64,000 bases of DNA, from positions 4,016,501 to 4,080,500 of the forward strand of contig NZ_VWNA01000001.1 of the NCBI RefSeq assembly GCF_009600605.1, written 5' to 3'. A program made the translations under genes and the position numbers. Under the pieces are notes generated by a model that saw only the letters and a list, made by a program, of their open reading frames with translations, was not told the origin of the DNA and did no database searches. The stretch is from Segnochrobactrum spirostomi. Lineage in GTDB: Bacteria; Pseudomonadota; Alphaproteobacteria; Rhizobiales; Segnochrobactraceae. Within the stretch, counting starts at the first letter, position 1. Every line of letters starts with the position of its first letter. Shown here in pieces: positions 53,380 through 63,149 of this stretch.

Positions 53380-54525
53380 TCAGCTCGCGCTGGCGGCGGT
53401 GCGGGTGGCGCGGATGTCGAAGGCGCCGCCGGTCTGGGCGGTGTCGCGCAGGGTCACCGGCTTCTTGCCTTCGATCAGCGGGAAGGCGAGCTCGGCGAAG
53501 CGGATCGCCTCCTCGAGGTGGGGATAGCCCGAGAGCACGAAGGTCTCGACCCCGAGGGCGGCGTACTCGTTGAGGCGCTCCACCACCTGTTCCGGCGAGC
53601 CGACCAGCGCCGTGCCGGCGCCGCCGCGCACGAGCCCGACGCCCGCCCACAGATTGGGGGCGACGACGAGGCGGTCGCGCCGGCCCTGGTGGAGGGCCGT
53701 CATCTTGGCCTGCCCGACGGAATCCATGCGGGCATAATTGTCGCTCGCCCGGGCGATGTCCTCGTCGGTGATCTTGCTGATGAGCCGGTCCGCCTCGGCC
53801 CAGGCCTCGGCCTCGGTCTCGCGCACGATGACGTGGAGGCGGACGCCGAAGCGCACGGTGCGGCCGTGGCGCGCGGCGCGGGCGCGCACGTCGGCGATCT
53901 TCGCGGCGACGTCGTCGAGTGGCTCGCCCCAGGTCAGGTAGGCGTCGACGTGCTTCGCCGCGAGCTCGTGGGCGGCCGGGGAGGAGCCGCCGAAATAGAG
54001 CGGCGGCCAGGGCTTCTGCACCGGCGGGTGAAAGTTCTGTGCGCCTTCGACGTGCACGTGGCGCCCGGCATAATCGACCGTCTCGCCGGAGAGCAGGCGC
54101 TTCCAGACCGTCAGATATTCGTCTGCCGCCTCGTAGCGCTGGTCGTGGGAGAGGAACACGCCATCGGCGGCGAGTTCGCGCGGATCGCCGCCCGGCACGA
54201 CGTTGAGGAGCAGGCGGCCACCGAGCGCCTCGTCGAGCGCCGCCGCCTGGCGGGCGCCGACGGTCGGGCCGGTGATCGACGTGCGCAGCGCGACGAGGAG
54301 CTTGATGCGCTGGGTGACCGTGACCAGCGAGGCGGCGGTGACCCACGGATCGGTGCAACTCGCGCCGGTCGGAATGAGCAGCCCGTCGTAGCCGAGCCGG
54401 TCCGCCGTCTCTGCGATCTGCCGCATATAGGCGTTCGACGGGGCGCGGCCGAAATCGGATTTGCCGAGATAGCGCGTGTCGCCGGATGTCGGCAGGAACC
54501 AGAAGACGTCGTAAGCCACAATCAT
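53380..54525 (-). CDS. ssuD: LLM-class FMN-dependent alkanesulfonate monooxygenase
   Basis: The 381-residue flavin monooxygenase begins [21 protein letters not shown], a close variant of the SsuD start, with [31 protein letters not shown] and [18 protein letters not shown]. SsuD releases sulfite from alkanesulfonates using FMNH2. Start at 54525 follows AAGGGGA. There is no SsuE or SsuABC next to it; the partner here is an amidohydrolase, so the substrate may be different. Confidence 0.86.
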   Translation of the reverse strand: MIVAYDVFWFLPTSGDTRYLGKSDFGRAPSNAYMRQIAETADRLGYDGLLIPTGASCTDPWVTAASLVTVTQRIKLLVALRTSITGPTVGARQAAALDEALGGRLLLNVVPGGDPRELAADGVFLSHDQRYEAADEYLTVWKRLLSGETVDYAGRHVHVEGAQNFHPPVQKPWPPLYFGGSSPAAHELAAKHVDAYLTWGEPLDDVAAKIADVRARAARHGRTVRFGVRLHVIVRETEAEAWAEADRLISKITDEDIARASDNYARMDSVGQAKMTALHQGRRDRLVVAPNLWAGVGLVRGGAGTALVGSPEQVVERLNEYAALGVETFVLSGYPHLEEAIRFAELAFPLIEGKKPVTLRDTAQTGGAFDIRATRTAASAS

Positions 54526-54763
54526 TCCCCTTCGAATGGCGTCGCCGCAGCGAGCGTCGGGCGAGGACCCCGCGCTGGACAGGATGGCGGGTGCCGCGAG
54601 CACAACGCCGCCGCACCGGGCGCCGTGTTCCATTCGAGGGATAATCCTCCGGATGGAGAGTTGTCTAGTTTGTTTATAGAAAAATATACCCGCAACGCAT
54701 CACAAATGCCCCGGCCCACGCATCGGCGGTTCTACGCCGGACCCGCCGCGCGCACCGGTGGCG
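54526..54763. other. Intergenic region between monooxygenase and fusion gene
   Basis: The 238 bases upstream of the SsuD-like gene include an AT-rich patch (54650-54700) with a TTGTCTAG-like and TATAGAAAAATATA-like segment that may hold its promoter. No gene seen. Confidence 0.4.
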
Positions 54764-56299
54764 TCAGGGGATAAGGATCGTCGAGCCGATGGTGCGACGC
54801 GCTTCGAGGTCCTCGTGCGCGGCGGCGGCTTCGGCGAGCGGCCGGCGGGTCGGGGCGATGGGTGCGAGGTCGCCGGACCGAAGGGCTTCGAACAGCCGCT
54901 CGGCCATCGCCCGCAGCCGGTCGGGGGAGCGGATGAAGTGGCCGATGTCGGGCTGCGAGAGCGTGACACCGCGGCGGGCGAGGGCGTCGAGGTTTCGCGT
55001 ACCGATCGCGCCGCCGGTGCGGCCGAACACGACGAGGTGGCCGCCGGGGGCGAGCGCCGCGAGCGAGCGCTCGAAGGTTTCCGCGCCGATCGGATCGTAG
55101 ACGACGTCGGCGCCGCGTCCGCCGGTGACGGCGACGACTTCCGCCTCGAGATCGTCGTCGTACAGAATCGGGTGTTCGCATCCCGCCGCGGCGGCGGCCC
55201 GGGCTTTGTCGGGCGTCGAGACCGTACCGACGACACGGCCGCCGAGGGCGGCGATCCATTGGCAGAGCAGCATCCCGACGCCGCCCGCGGCCGAATGGAC
55301 GACGGCGACGTGACCCGGACGGATGGGGAAGACCTGATGGACGAGGATGTCGGCCATCAGTCCCTTGAGGAAGGTCGCGGCGGCGATGTCCTCCGGAATG
55401 TCGCGGGGCAGGCGGACGACGGCCTCGGCCGGCAGCGTGCGCACGCCGGTGTAGGAACCCGGCCGCGGACCCGCGTAGACGACCCGGTCGCCGGCCGCGA
55501 AGTCCCGCACGCCGGGGCCGATGTCGAGGACCGTGCCGGCCGCCTCCATGCCGGGGATGCCGGGCGGCGTCAGCAGGGCGAAGCGGCCGTCGCGCGTGAA
55601 CACGTCGACCATATTGACGCCGATCGCGCTCTGGCGGAGGCGGATCTCGCCGGGACCCGGCGGCGGCACGACCACCTGACTCAAGCCCATGACCTCCGGG
55701 CCGCCATGGCGATCGATCACGATCGCCTCGGTCCGCAGCGCACCGGGTTCGGCGGAGGGCACAGCCTCTGGCGCAGCGAGGCGGATCGGCGGCACAGGGG
55801 GTGGAGGAGAGGGCGGCTGTCGTGTGGCGGAGGATGCGGCCGCGGCGTTGCGGGAACCGGTGCGGCTGAAGTGCCGCCGGAGCGCCGCGAGCCCGGCGGC
55901 GTAGACGTCCTCGGCGACCATCCGTTCGAGCGCTGCCGCCCGCGCCGCCGGCGGGTCGAACTCGGACGTCCAGAAGACGACGGCGCTGTCGTCCTCGGTG
56001 ACGGGCTTCACCTCCATCGTCGCCACATAGCCGACGAGCGGGACCGGCGCTTCGAGAATGCAATAGGTGAAGCGCCGGCCCGCGTCGGAATGGGCGAGGA
56101 GCTGTTCGCGAAGAAAGGCGCCGTCCACGAGCCGGAAGGCCCGGACCGCGCCGACGGCGTCGCCGCTCGCGCCGTCCTCGAGGCGGCTCTCGGCGACGGC
56201 GGGATGCCAGTCCGCGTGGCCGTTGAAATCGCGCACCAGCCGCCAGACTTCCTCCGCCGAGGCCGGAATGACGGCGCTGCGCGACACGCGAACCCGCAT
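54764..56299 (-). CDS. SRPBCC domain fused to zinc-less quinone oxidoreductase
   Basis: The 511-residue protein has an N-terminal START-like domain (about 1-150: IPASAEEVWRLVRDFNGHADWHPAVAESR, TYCILEAPVPLVGYVATMEV), a Pro-rich linker (QPPSPPPPVPP), then an NADPH:quinone reductase-like MDR domain from about 185: IDRHGGPEVM, RQSAIGVNMVDVFTRDG, PGMEAAGTV and VVHSAAGGVGMLLCQW. No zinc-ligand Cys set is seen. Upstream frames are out-of-family. Such a fusion is unusual; the SRPBCC part resembles the 144-residue protein encoded just upstream and may bind the substrate reduced by the second domain. Confidence 0.83.
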   Translation of the reverse strand: MRVRVSRSAVIPASAEEVWRLVRDFNGHADWHPAVAESRLEDGASGDAVGAVRAFRLVDGAFLREQLLAHSDAGRRFTYCILEAPVPLVGYVATMEVKPVTEDDSAVVFWTSEFDPPAARAAALERMVAEDVYAAGLAALRRHFSRTGSRNAAAASSATRQPPSPPPPVPPIRLAAPEAVPSAEPGALRTEAIVIDRHGGPEVMGLSQVVVPPPGPGEIRLRQSAIGVNMVDVFTRDGRFALLTPPGIPGMEAAGTVLDIGPGVRDFAAGDRVVYAGPRPGSYTGVRTLPAEAVVRLPRDIPEDIAAATFLKGLMADILVHQVFPIRPGHVAVVHSAAGGVGMLLCQWIAALGGRVVGTVSTPDKARAAAAAGCEHPILYDDDLEAEVVAVTGGRGADVVYDPIGAETFERSLAALAPGGHLVVFGRTGGAIGTRNLDALARRGVTLSQPDIGHFIRSPDRLRAMAERLFEALRSGDLAPIAPTRRPLAEAAAAHEDLEARRTIGSTILIP

Positions 56300-56301
56300 T
56301 G

Positions 56302-56736
56302 TCAGGCGAACCTCGCCTTCAGCGCCTGGAGCCCGGCGAGAAAGACGCCCTGGCCGATGCCCTCGATGAGGGCGGCCTCTCGTCCGGGTTCGCATTCGAA
56401 CTCGGCGCTCCATTCGGCGAAGGTGCGGTCGCCGTCTGTCACCGGGGTCAGCTTCAGGGTGGCGATGTAGTTCGTCACGCCGAGCGGGCTCTCGAGGATC
56501 GTGTAGACCTGCGTGCAGTCGAAGTCCGACAGGGCGAGCAGGCGCTCGCGGATGAGACCGCCGTCCTTCAGGTGGAAATAGCGGATGCACCCGACCTCGG
56601 CCGCGTCACGCCCCTGCTCGATGCGGCTGTCGGCGACGAACGGGGTCCACTCGGGCAGCCCGTTGAAGTCGCGCACCACCGGCCAGACCCGACCGACCGG
56701 CGCATCGATCACGACCGAAACATAGATCTTAGGCAT
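56302..56736 (-). CDS. SRPBCC (polyketide cyclase-like) protein
   Basis: The 144-residue START-like protein (IYVSVVIDAPVGRVWPVVRDFNGLPEWTPFVADSR; YTILESPLGVTNYIATLKL) is a paralogue of the N-terminal domain of the next gene, with the same order of motifs. Its stop lies two bases before the next start. The two are a tandem duplication, one copy fused to an oxidoreductase. Confidence 0.85.
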   Translation of the reverse strand: MPKIYVSVVIDAPVGRVWPVVRDFNGLPEWTPFVADSRIEQGRDAAEVGCIRYFHLKDGGLIRERLLALSDFDCTQVYTILESPLGVTNYIATLKLTPVTDGDRTFAEWSAEFECEPGREAALIEGIGQGVFLAGLQALKARFA

Positions 56737-56896
56737 GGATCGCTCCCTTGATGTTGATTGTTCGTTGGGGATGCCGATGAGGGAGGAGGGGCGAGGCGCG
56801 ACCCCACCCGCTTCACGCAGAACCGGGTGGAATCACAGGGATGAGCGTCGTCCGCGGCTCGGAGAATCGGCGCCGGCTATGCCCGCACGACGCGTC

Positions 56897-59098
56897 TCAC
56901 CGATCGCGGTCGTCGTCGCGGTTCGCACGGTCCGCCTTGTCGTGGCCGTTCGCCTTCTCGCGGTTGCGGGTCAGGCTGTCGATGTCCTTGGCGTCACGCA
57001 GCACGTCGGTCATACGACCGATCGAGCCGCCCTCGATGCCGACCTCCTTCATCAGGCTGTCGATCATCGGCGCCTGCACGCGGTAGCGCAAGGCGCTGTC
57101 GATCACCTCGTCGGTGACGTTCTTGGACCCGCCGCCGCCGCCGCCGCCCAAGCCCTCGACATGAAGGATCTTGATGGCGTCGATCTTCTCCATCGGCTTG
57201 ACGCTCTCGCGCACGATGCCCTCGATCTTGTCGAGGAGCGCTTGGCGGATACGGCCGGCGCGGGCGGCATCCGAGAGCAGGTTGTCGGCTTCGTTCGCCT
57301 GGCGGGCGCCGGCGGCTTCCACCTCGAGGTGACGCGCCGCGGCCTCGGCGCGGATCAGCACGGCGTCGGCCTCGCCGCGGGCGGCGATGCGCTGGGCCTC
57401 GGCGAACCCGTCGGCGGCGTCCTTCTCCGCCACGGCCTTCGTGGTCAGGCGCAGACGCTCGCGCTCGGCCTCTCGGGTGGCGGCGATGAGCTCGACCGCC
57501 TTGCGCCGTTCGGCGATCTCGCGCTCCCGCACGGTCATGGATTGCTCTTCGGCGAGCACCGCCTTGGCGCGGGCGGCCTCGGCATCGGCGATGGCCTCCG
57601 AGCGGGCCTTGGAGCGGGTGGCGATCTCGATCGCCTTTTCGATCTCGGCCGTCTCGAGCACCTTGTCCTTCTCGATCTCCAATTGGCGGATGTCGCGGTC
57701 GCGCACGGTGCGGGCCTCGGCGAGGCCGCGCTCGGTGGTGATGCGGGCGCGCTCCACCTCTTCGCCGGCCGCGATCTCCGCCTCTTCGAAGGCCTGACGG
57801 CGGGCGATCTCGAGATGTTCGAGCTGGCGTTCCCGCTCGACCCGCGCCTCGTCCACCTTCTTCTCGACCGCGACGCGCTCCCGTTCGAGATCGGCCTTGG
57901 TGAGGACATCGATCCGGCGCGCCTCGGTCTCGGCCTGGGTGACCTCCACGGCCTTGCGGGCGAGGGCGATCGCGTGCTCGCGTTCGGCGATGGCGACCGC
58001 CGTGCGCCGCGCGACGTCGAGCGCCTCCTGGTCGCGGGCGCGGTTGATGCGCTCCGTTTCGAGGGCGAGTTCGAGGGCGATCTCTTCCCGCTCGATCTGC
58101 TCGCGGGTCTTGAGCTGCGCCTCCTCGATGGCCGCACGGCGGGCGATCTCGCGCTTGGAGATCTCCTCCTCGCTGAGGATGCGGGTTTCCGCGAGTGCCT
58201 GCTCCTGGGCGATGCGGATCTTCTCCGTCGCCTCGGCCGCGGTCATGCGGGCTTCCTCGGCCTGAAGTTCGAGCGCCGCGCGCTCGCGGGTCAACTCGGT
58301 CCGCTGGAGGGCGCGGCGCAGCTCGATCTCCCGCTCCTGGTCTAGCCGGGCATATTCGTTCTCACGGTCGATTTCGAGCACGCGGCGGTCGGATTCGAGG
58401 TTCTGGGTGCGGATCTCGACCATCGTCTGCTGTTCGATGAGATTGCGCGCCTTGCGCCGTTCCTCGATCGTCTGCGTCAGCTTGGTCAGACCCTCGGCGT
58501 CGAAGGCGTTCGAGGGATCGAAGAATTCGAGCCGCGTCTGGTCGACGTCGACGAGGGCGACGTTCTCGAGTTCGAGCCCGTTCATGGCGAGGGCGTCGCG
58601 CGAGAGTTCGTGGACGCGGGCCATGAAGGCGACGCGTTGCTCGTGGATCTCTTCGAGCGTCATCTCCGCCGCCGCGGTGCGCAGCGCCCCGGCGAACTTG
58701 CCCTCGAAGAGATCGCGGATGCCCTCCGGCTGGAGCGCACGCCGCCCGAGCGTCTGGGCCGCGATCGAGACGGCCTCCCGGGCCGGTGCGACGCGGAGGA
58801 AGAATTCCGCGATGAGGTCGATGCGCATGCGGTCGCGGGTGATGAGCGCGGTGGTCTGCCCGCGCCGCACCTCGATCCGCATCACCTGCATGTTGACCGG
58901 CGTGATCTCGTGCAGCACCGGAATGACGAAGGCGCCGCCAGCGACCACCACCCGTTCGCCACCGAAGCCGGTGCGGACGAAGGCCGTCTCCTTGGTCGAA
59001 CGCCGATAGAGCCAGCGCAGCAGATAGACCGCGATCACGACCAGGATCGCGATGACGATCAGCCAGAGGATGGCCGTCCCGAGGATTGCAGCCGACAT
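56897..59098 (-). CDS. Flotillin/YqiK-like membrane protein
   Basis: The 733-residue protein has one N-terminal membrane helix (LWLIVIAILVVIAVYLL, residues 11-27), an SPFH/band-7 domain (about 40-220: GGAFVIPVLHEITPVNMQVMRIEV, RDLFEGKFAGALRTAAAEMTLEEI) and a very long charged coiled coil (about 230-600, AEIEKA/ERE repeats). The tail has a Gly run (LGGGGGGGSKN) and a basic/acidic end. Flotillins organise membrane microdomains; the coiled coil here is longer than usual for YqiK. It is transcribed in line with the Tm-1-like genes, 52 bases away. Confidence 0.87.
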   Translation of the reverse strand: MSAAILGTAILWLIVIAILVVIAVYLLRWLYRRSTKETAFVRTGFGGERVVVAGGAFVIPVLHEITPVNMQVMRIEVRRGQTTALITRDRMRIDLIAEFFLRVAPAREAVSIAAQTLGRRALQPEGIRDLFEGKFAGALRTAAAEMTLEEIHEQRVAFMARVHELSRDALAMNGLELENVALVDVDQTRLEFFDPSNAFDAEGLTKLTQTIEERRKARNLIEQQTMVEIRTQNLESDRRVLEIDRENEYARLDQEREIELRRALQRTELTRERAALELQAEEARMTAAEATEKIRIAQEQALAETRILSEEEISKREIARRAAIEEAQLKTREQIEREEIALELALETERINRARDQEALDVARRTAVAIAEREHAIALARKAVEVTQAETEARRIDVLTKADLERERVAVEKKVDEARVERERQLEHLEIARRQAFEEAEIAAGEEVERARITTERGLAEARTVRDRDIRQLEIEKDKVLETAEIEKAIEIATRSKARSEAIADAEAARAKAVLAEEQSMTVREREIAERRKAVELIAATREAERERLRLTTKAVAEKDAADGFAEAQRIAARGEADAVLIRAEAAARHLEVEAAGARQANEADNLLSDAARAGRIRQALLDKIEGIVRESVKPMEKIDAIKILHVEGLGGGGGGGSKNVTDEVIDSALRYRVQAPMIDSLMKEVGIEGGSIGRMTDVLRDAKDIDSLTRNREKANGHDKADRANRDDDRDR

Positions 59099-59150
59099 CG
59101 TTTCCTCCTCCCGCCGACCGCGCGCAGGGCGCGCGGGCCGGCCGTCTTCT

Positions 59151-59981
59151 TCAGTGTGTGATCGCCTTGAAGCGGCGCGTTTGGTCCGTCAGAGCCCGTT
59201 CGACCGGCAGCCGCTCCATAGAGCTCGCGCCGTAGAAGCCGTGGCAATTGCGTGTCTCGCGCAGCACGAAGGCGGCATCGTCCGGCTCGGCGACCGGGCC
59301 GCCGTGAACGAGCACGATGATGTCCGGATTGACCTTCAGCGCCGCCTCGGCCCAGCGGTCGACGAGGGCGGGGCAATCGGCGAGCGTCAGCGCGGTTTCC
59401 GCACCGATCGAGCCGCCGGTCGTGAGCCCCAGATGGCAGACCACGATGTCCGCGCCGGCCTTCGCCATCGCCGTGGCGTCGTCCTCGTTGAAGACATAGG
59501 GCGTCGTCAGCAGGTCCTTGGAGCGGGCGAGGCGGATCATGTCCACCTCGAGCCCATAGCCCATGCCGGTCTCTTCCAGATTGGCGCGGAAGGTGCCGTC
59601 GATGAGCCCGACGGTCGGGAAGTTCTGCACGCCGGAGAACCCCATCGCCTTGAGACGATCGAGGAAGGGGTCGAAGCTCACGAACGGATCGGTGCCGTTG
59701 ACGCCGGCGAGCACCGGTGTCCGCTTGACCACCGGCAGCACCTCCGCCGCCATCTCGACGACGATCTCGTTGGCGTTGCCGTAGGCGAGCAGGCCCGCGA
59801 GGGACCCGCGCCCCGCCATGCGATAGCGGCCGGAATTGTAGATGACGATGAGGTCGATGCCACCGGCCTCCTCGCATTTCGCCGAGAGACCGGTACCGGC
59901 TCCGCCGCCGACGATCGGTTCGCGCCGGCGCACCATGTCGCGGAATTTTTCCAGAAGGGTGGTGCGTTCGAAGCGAGGCAT
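59151..59981 (-). CDS. Phosphoenolpyruvate hydrolase-family TIM-barrel protein
   Basis: The 276-residue protein ([103 protein letters not shown]) matches the TIM-barrel family found next to Tm-1-like genes and as the C-terminal half of plant Tm-1. Activity is not settled. Starts one base after the stop of the Tm-1 fusion gene, so the two are translated in tandem. Confidence 0.82.
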   Translation of the reverse strand: MPRFERTTLLEKFRDMVRRREPIVGGGAGTGLSAKCEEAGGIDLIVIYNSGRYRMAGRGSLAGLLAYGNANEIVVEMAAEVLPVVKRTPVLAGVNGTDPFVSFDPFLDRLKAMGFSGVQNFPTVGLIDGTFRANLEETGMGYGLEVDMIRLARSKDLLTTPYVFNEDDATAMAKAGADIVVCHLGLTTGGSIGAETALTLADCPALVDRWAEAALKVNPDIIVLVHGGPVAEPDDAAFVLRETRNCHGFYGASSMERLPVERALTDQTRRFKAITH

Positions 59982-59982
59982 G

Positions 59983-62220
59983 TCAGGCTCTCTTGCGCAG
60001 GGGAGCGGCGATCTCGCGGAACGCACCGACGAGTGCCGCGGAAAAGGCCGGGTCGTTGAGGGCGGCGGGCACCCGGATCAGACGGCGCTGCCCGGTCTCG
60101 ACCAGCGTCGCTTCCAGCGCCTCGACGAGGGCTCGGTCGGCGGCCGGATCGTGGAAGGGGCCGCCGGGGACGTCGAGGAGCGACACGCCGCCCTCGGGGA
60201 TCAGGAAGCGGACCGGGCCTCGCATCTGGTTGAGTCGTTCGCCGATGAAGCGCCCCGCCGCGGCATTCTCTTCCGGCGTCGTCCGCATCAGGGTCACGTT
60301 CGGATTGTGGATGACGAAGCGACGGCTCGCGAAGCGGCTCGGCACCGTGTCCCGCGGGCCGAAATTCACCATGTCGAGGGCACCGAGCGAGCCGACATAG
60401 GGGATCGGATGGCGGATGAAGGCGCCGAAGCGGTCCTCCGTCGCCGCGAACACACCGCCGACCAGGAGGTCGGCGACCTCGGTCGTCGTCACGTCGATCG
60501 CGCCGGCGAGGAGACCGGACTCGGCGAGCGCCTCCATCGAGCGTCCGCCGGTGCCGGTGGCGTGGAAGACGAGGCAGTCATAATCGTCGGACAGCGCGGC
60601 CTGGACCGCCTGAACGCACGGCGTCGTCACCCCGAACATGGTGATGCCGATCGCCGGCCGTGCGCCGGCCGCCTGCGCCGTCCGCTGCGCCGCGCTCGGC
60701 AACTGCGCGATCATGCCGGCCAGCGCGTGGGCGCCGTTCTTCAGGATCGTCTCGGTGATCCGGTTGAGGCCCTGCACGTCGGCGACGGAATGGACCATCG
60801 CGATGTCGGCGGCGCCGACATAACGGCCGACCTCGCCGGAGGCGACGGTGGAGATCATCACCTTCGGAATGCCGACCGGCAGGCGGCGCATGCCGGCGGT
60901 GGCGAGCGAGGTGCCCCCCGAGCCGCCCGCCGAAATGATGCCGCCGATGTCGCGCTGACGCACGATCCAGCGCTCGAAGGCGACCGCCATCGCCTCGACC
61001 GAGCGGCCGCGGTCGTCGCCGAACACGGCGCTCGAGCCCAGGGGATGGCAGGAGGCGACCTCGCGCGGCGTCACGTCGGTCGCCGACGGCTTGCCGGAGG
61101 TCGAGAGATCGACCGTCCGGGTGCGGATGCCGACGGCCCGCAGCGCCTCGGCGACGAACTTGAGTTCGCGTCCCTTGGTGTCGAACGTGCCGACGACGAG
61201 CGCGGTGCGGCCGAAGCGCTCGGCCGCCGGCACCGCGAAGACCGTCGACGCCTCGGCATCGGCCGCGGGCCGTTCCGGAGCCGCCGCTGTCCGCACGCCG
61301 CGGCCGAGCTCGGCGTCGGAGAGCGCCCAGCGGTTCGGCAGGCTGGTGGCGCGCCAGGCCGGGGCCGGCTCGTCGGCGCGGCGATCCGAGCCGCGCACGA
61401 TGCGGAACACCTCCGCGACGCGCTCGGCCGTGCCGTCGGGGCCCGCCGGCTCGGGCGCCGTCTCCGGCTCGTCCGCATGCCGGCCGACGCCGAGCAAGCG
61501 CTGTTGCAGATCGCGGTCGGCGGCGAGTTCGCGGGCCGGCAGCATCCGGGCGATGCGGCCGTTGATCATGATCCCGACCGTCTCGGCGACGCGGGTCGCG
61601 ACGCCGATATTCTGCTCGATGACGAGCACCGCGATCTCGCCTTCCTCGGCGAGGGCGACGAGCATCGCCTCGACCTGCTCGACGATCACCGGAGCGAGGC
61701 CCTCGGTCGGCTCGTCCATCACGAGCAGACGCGGGTTGCCGAGCAGCGCGCGGCCGATCGCCAGCATCTGCTGTTCGCCGCCGGAGAGCTGCGCGCCGCC
61801 GTTGCCGCGCCGTTCCGCGAGGCGGGGGAAGGTGGCGTAGACCCGGTCGACGGTCCAGGCGGCCTCGCGGCCCCCGCGGGCGGCGAGGCGCAGGTGTTCG
61901 TCCACGCTGAGACTCGGCCAGACGCGGCGGCCCTGGGGCACGTAGCCGACGCCGAGCCGCGAGATCTCGTGCGCCTCGGCCGCGACGATCTCGCGGCCCG
62001 CGACCTGGATCGAACCGGAGCGCGCCCGCTTCAGGCCGGTGATGGTGTTGCAGAGCGTCGTCTTCCCCATGCCGTTGCGGCCGACGATGGAGATGATTCC
62101 GTGCTCGAGCGTGAGGTCGACGCCCTGGATGGCATGGCTTTCGCCGTAATAGACCTGGAGGTCGCGGATGCGCAGGATGGCCTTGCCCTTGGCGGCGGGC
62201 TGGCGGTCGAACTCAGCCAT
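59983..62220 (-). CDS. LivF-type ABC ATPase fused to Tm-1-like (UPF0261) domain
   Basis: The 745-residue protein has two parts. Residues 15-245 are a LivF-like ATPase: Walker [12 protein letters not shown], signature [15 protein letters not shown], Walker [14 protein letters not shown], and [10 protein letters not shown] in place of the switch His. A linker (about 250-320) leads to a Tm-1-like ATP-binding domain from about residue 335: [77 protein letters not shown]. Its start overlaps the livG stop by eight bases. Together with the PEP-hydrolase-like gene it gives a split Tm-1. Function of the combined set unknown. Confidence 0.86.
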   Translation of the reverse strand: MAEFDRQPAAKGKAILRIRDLQVYYGESHAIQGVDLTLEHGIISIVGRNGMGKTTLCNTITGLKRARSGSIQVAGREIVAAEAHEISRLGVGYVPQGRRVWPSLSVDEHLRLAARGGREAAWTVDRVYATFPRLAERRGNGGAQLSGGEQQMLAIGRALLGNPRLLVMDEPTEGLAPVIVEQVEAMLVALAEEGEIAVLVIEQNIGVATRVAETVGIMINGRIARMLPARELAADRDLQQRLLGVGRHADEPETAPEPAGPDGTAERVAEVFRIVRGSDRRADEPAPAWRATSLPNRWALSDAELGRGVRTAAAPERPAADAEASTVFAVPAAERFGRTALVVGTFDTKGRELKFVAEALRAVGIRTRTVDLSTSGKPSATDVTPREVASCHPLGSSAVFGDDRGRSVEAMAVAFERWIVRQRDIGGIISAGGSGGTSLATAGMRRLPVGIPKVMISTVASGEVGRYVGAADIAMVHSVADVQGLNRITETILKNGAHALAGMIAQLPSAAQRTAQAAGARPAIGITMFGVTTPCVQAVQAALSDDYDCLVFHATGTGGRSMEALAESGLLAGAIDVTTTEVADLLVGGVFAATEDRFGAFIRHPIPYVGSLGALDMVNFGPRDTVPSRFASRRFVIHNPNVTLMRTTPEENAAAGRFIGERLNQMRGPVRFLIPEGGVSLLDVPGGPFHDPAADRALVEALEATLVETGQRRLIRVPAALNDPAFSAALVGAFREIAAPLRKRA

Positions 62221-62998
62221 GGCCGCCTCCGAGATAGATCTCTTGCACCTCGGGGTCGCCCTCGATCTCGTCGGGGGTGCCTTCCTTGAAGATGCGGCCG
62301 TTGTGCATCATGGTCACGCGCTCGGAGACGCGCAGCGCGACGTCGAGGTCGTGCTCGATGATGACGTAGCCGATGTGGGCGGGCAGCGAGCGCAGGATGG
62401 CGACGAGGTCGCGCCGCTCGGTCGGCGAGAGGCCGGCGGCGGGCTCGTCGAACAGAATGAAGCGCGGCGCGCCGGCGAGGGCGAGGGCGATTTCGAGCTG
62501 CCGCTGCTGGCCGTGGCTCAGTTCGGCGACGCGGCGCTGCGCGACCTCGTCGAGCTTCACCGCATGCAGGATGCGCTCCGCCTGATGCATGGTGGCGTCG
62601 TCGCGGCCGGGGCGCAGCAGCGAGAAGCGCCGCCGCGAGACGCCCCGACAGGCGAGATAGACGTTGTCGAGGACCGAGAGCCCGCCGAACAGAAGCGAGA
62701 TCTGGTAGGTCCGGCGCAGACCCCGCCGGATGCGCTCATAGGCGGGGAACCGCGTCACGTCTTCGCCGAAGAAGCGGATGGTGCCCGAAGTCGGCGGAAA
62801 GTCCCCGGTGATGCAATTGAACAGGGTCGTCTTGCCGGCGCCGTTGGAGCCGAGGACGGCGCGCTTCTCGCCGGCGCGCACCTTGAGATGGATGCCGGAC
62901 AGCGCCGTCAGCGCGCCGAACTGCCGGCCGACGCCGTCGAGTTCCAGCGCGAAGGCGCCGGACTCGGAGAGATCTGCTGTGCGGGCGGGCTCGGCCAC
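62213..62998 (-). CDS. livG: ABC transporter ATP-binding protein, LivG type
   Basis: The 261-residue ATPase has VLGSNGAGKTTLFNCITG (Walker A), LSHGQQRQLEIALALAGAPRFILFDEPAAGLSP (signature and Walker B) and YVIIEHDLDVALRVSERV (switch His). It is the LivG subunit of a branched-chain amino acid-type importer; LivH and LivM genes are not between it and the binding protein and must lie beyond the right edge or elsewhere. Confidence 0.92.
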   Translation of the reverse strand: MAEPARTADLSESGAFALELDGVGRQFGALTALSGIHLKVRAGEKRAVLGSNGAGKTTLFNCITGDFPPTSGTIRFFGEDVTRFPAYERIRRGLRRTYQISLLFGGLSVLDNVYLACRGVSRRRFSLLRPGRDDATMHQAERILHAVKLDEVAQRRVAELSHGQQRQLEIALALAGAPRFILFDEPAAGLSPTERRDLVAILRSLPAHIGYVIIEHDLDVALRVSERVTMMHNGRIFKEGTPDEIEGDPEVQEIYLGGGHG

Positions 62999-63031
62999 GA
63001 CGGATACCTCGGCGAGGGCTATATCGGATCG

Positions 63032-63058
63032 GCGAGGCGGCGCGGTACGCCGCCTCGC
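63032..63058. promoter_or_regulatory. Strong hairpin between binding-protein gene and livG
   Basis: GCGAGGCGGCG and CGCCGCCTCGC are perfect 11-base arms around a five-base loop, in the 151-base gap. No T tract follows on the minus strand. It may stabilise the upstream message or partly stop transcription so that the binding protein is made in excess. Confidence 0.55.
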
Positions 63059-63149
63059 GGGAGCGGATCGGGGAGGATGGGCCGCGGCGCCCGCCCTCCC
63101 GTCACCGGCGTTGCGTCAGGCCGGTCGCTTGTGCCCGTCGATTCCACGG

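Noticed and set aside
56300-56590. N-terminal extension of the SRPBCC-oxidoreductase fusion
   Set aside because: It is an out-of-frame reading of the upstream SRPBCC gene; the family domain begins at 56299.
59842-62289. 815-residue frame opposite the Tm-1 fusion gene
   Set aside because: No motifs, antisense to a gene with complete ABC and Tm-1 features.
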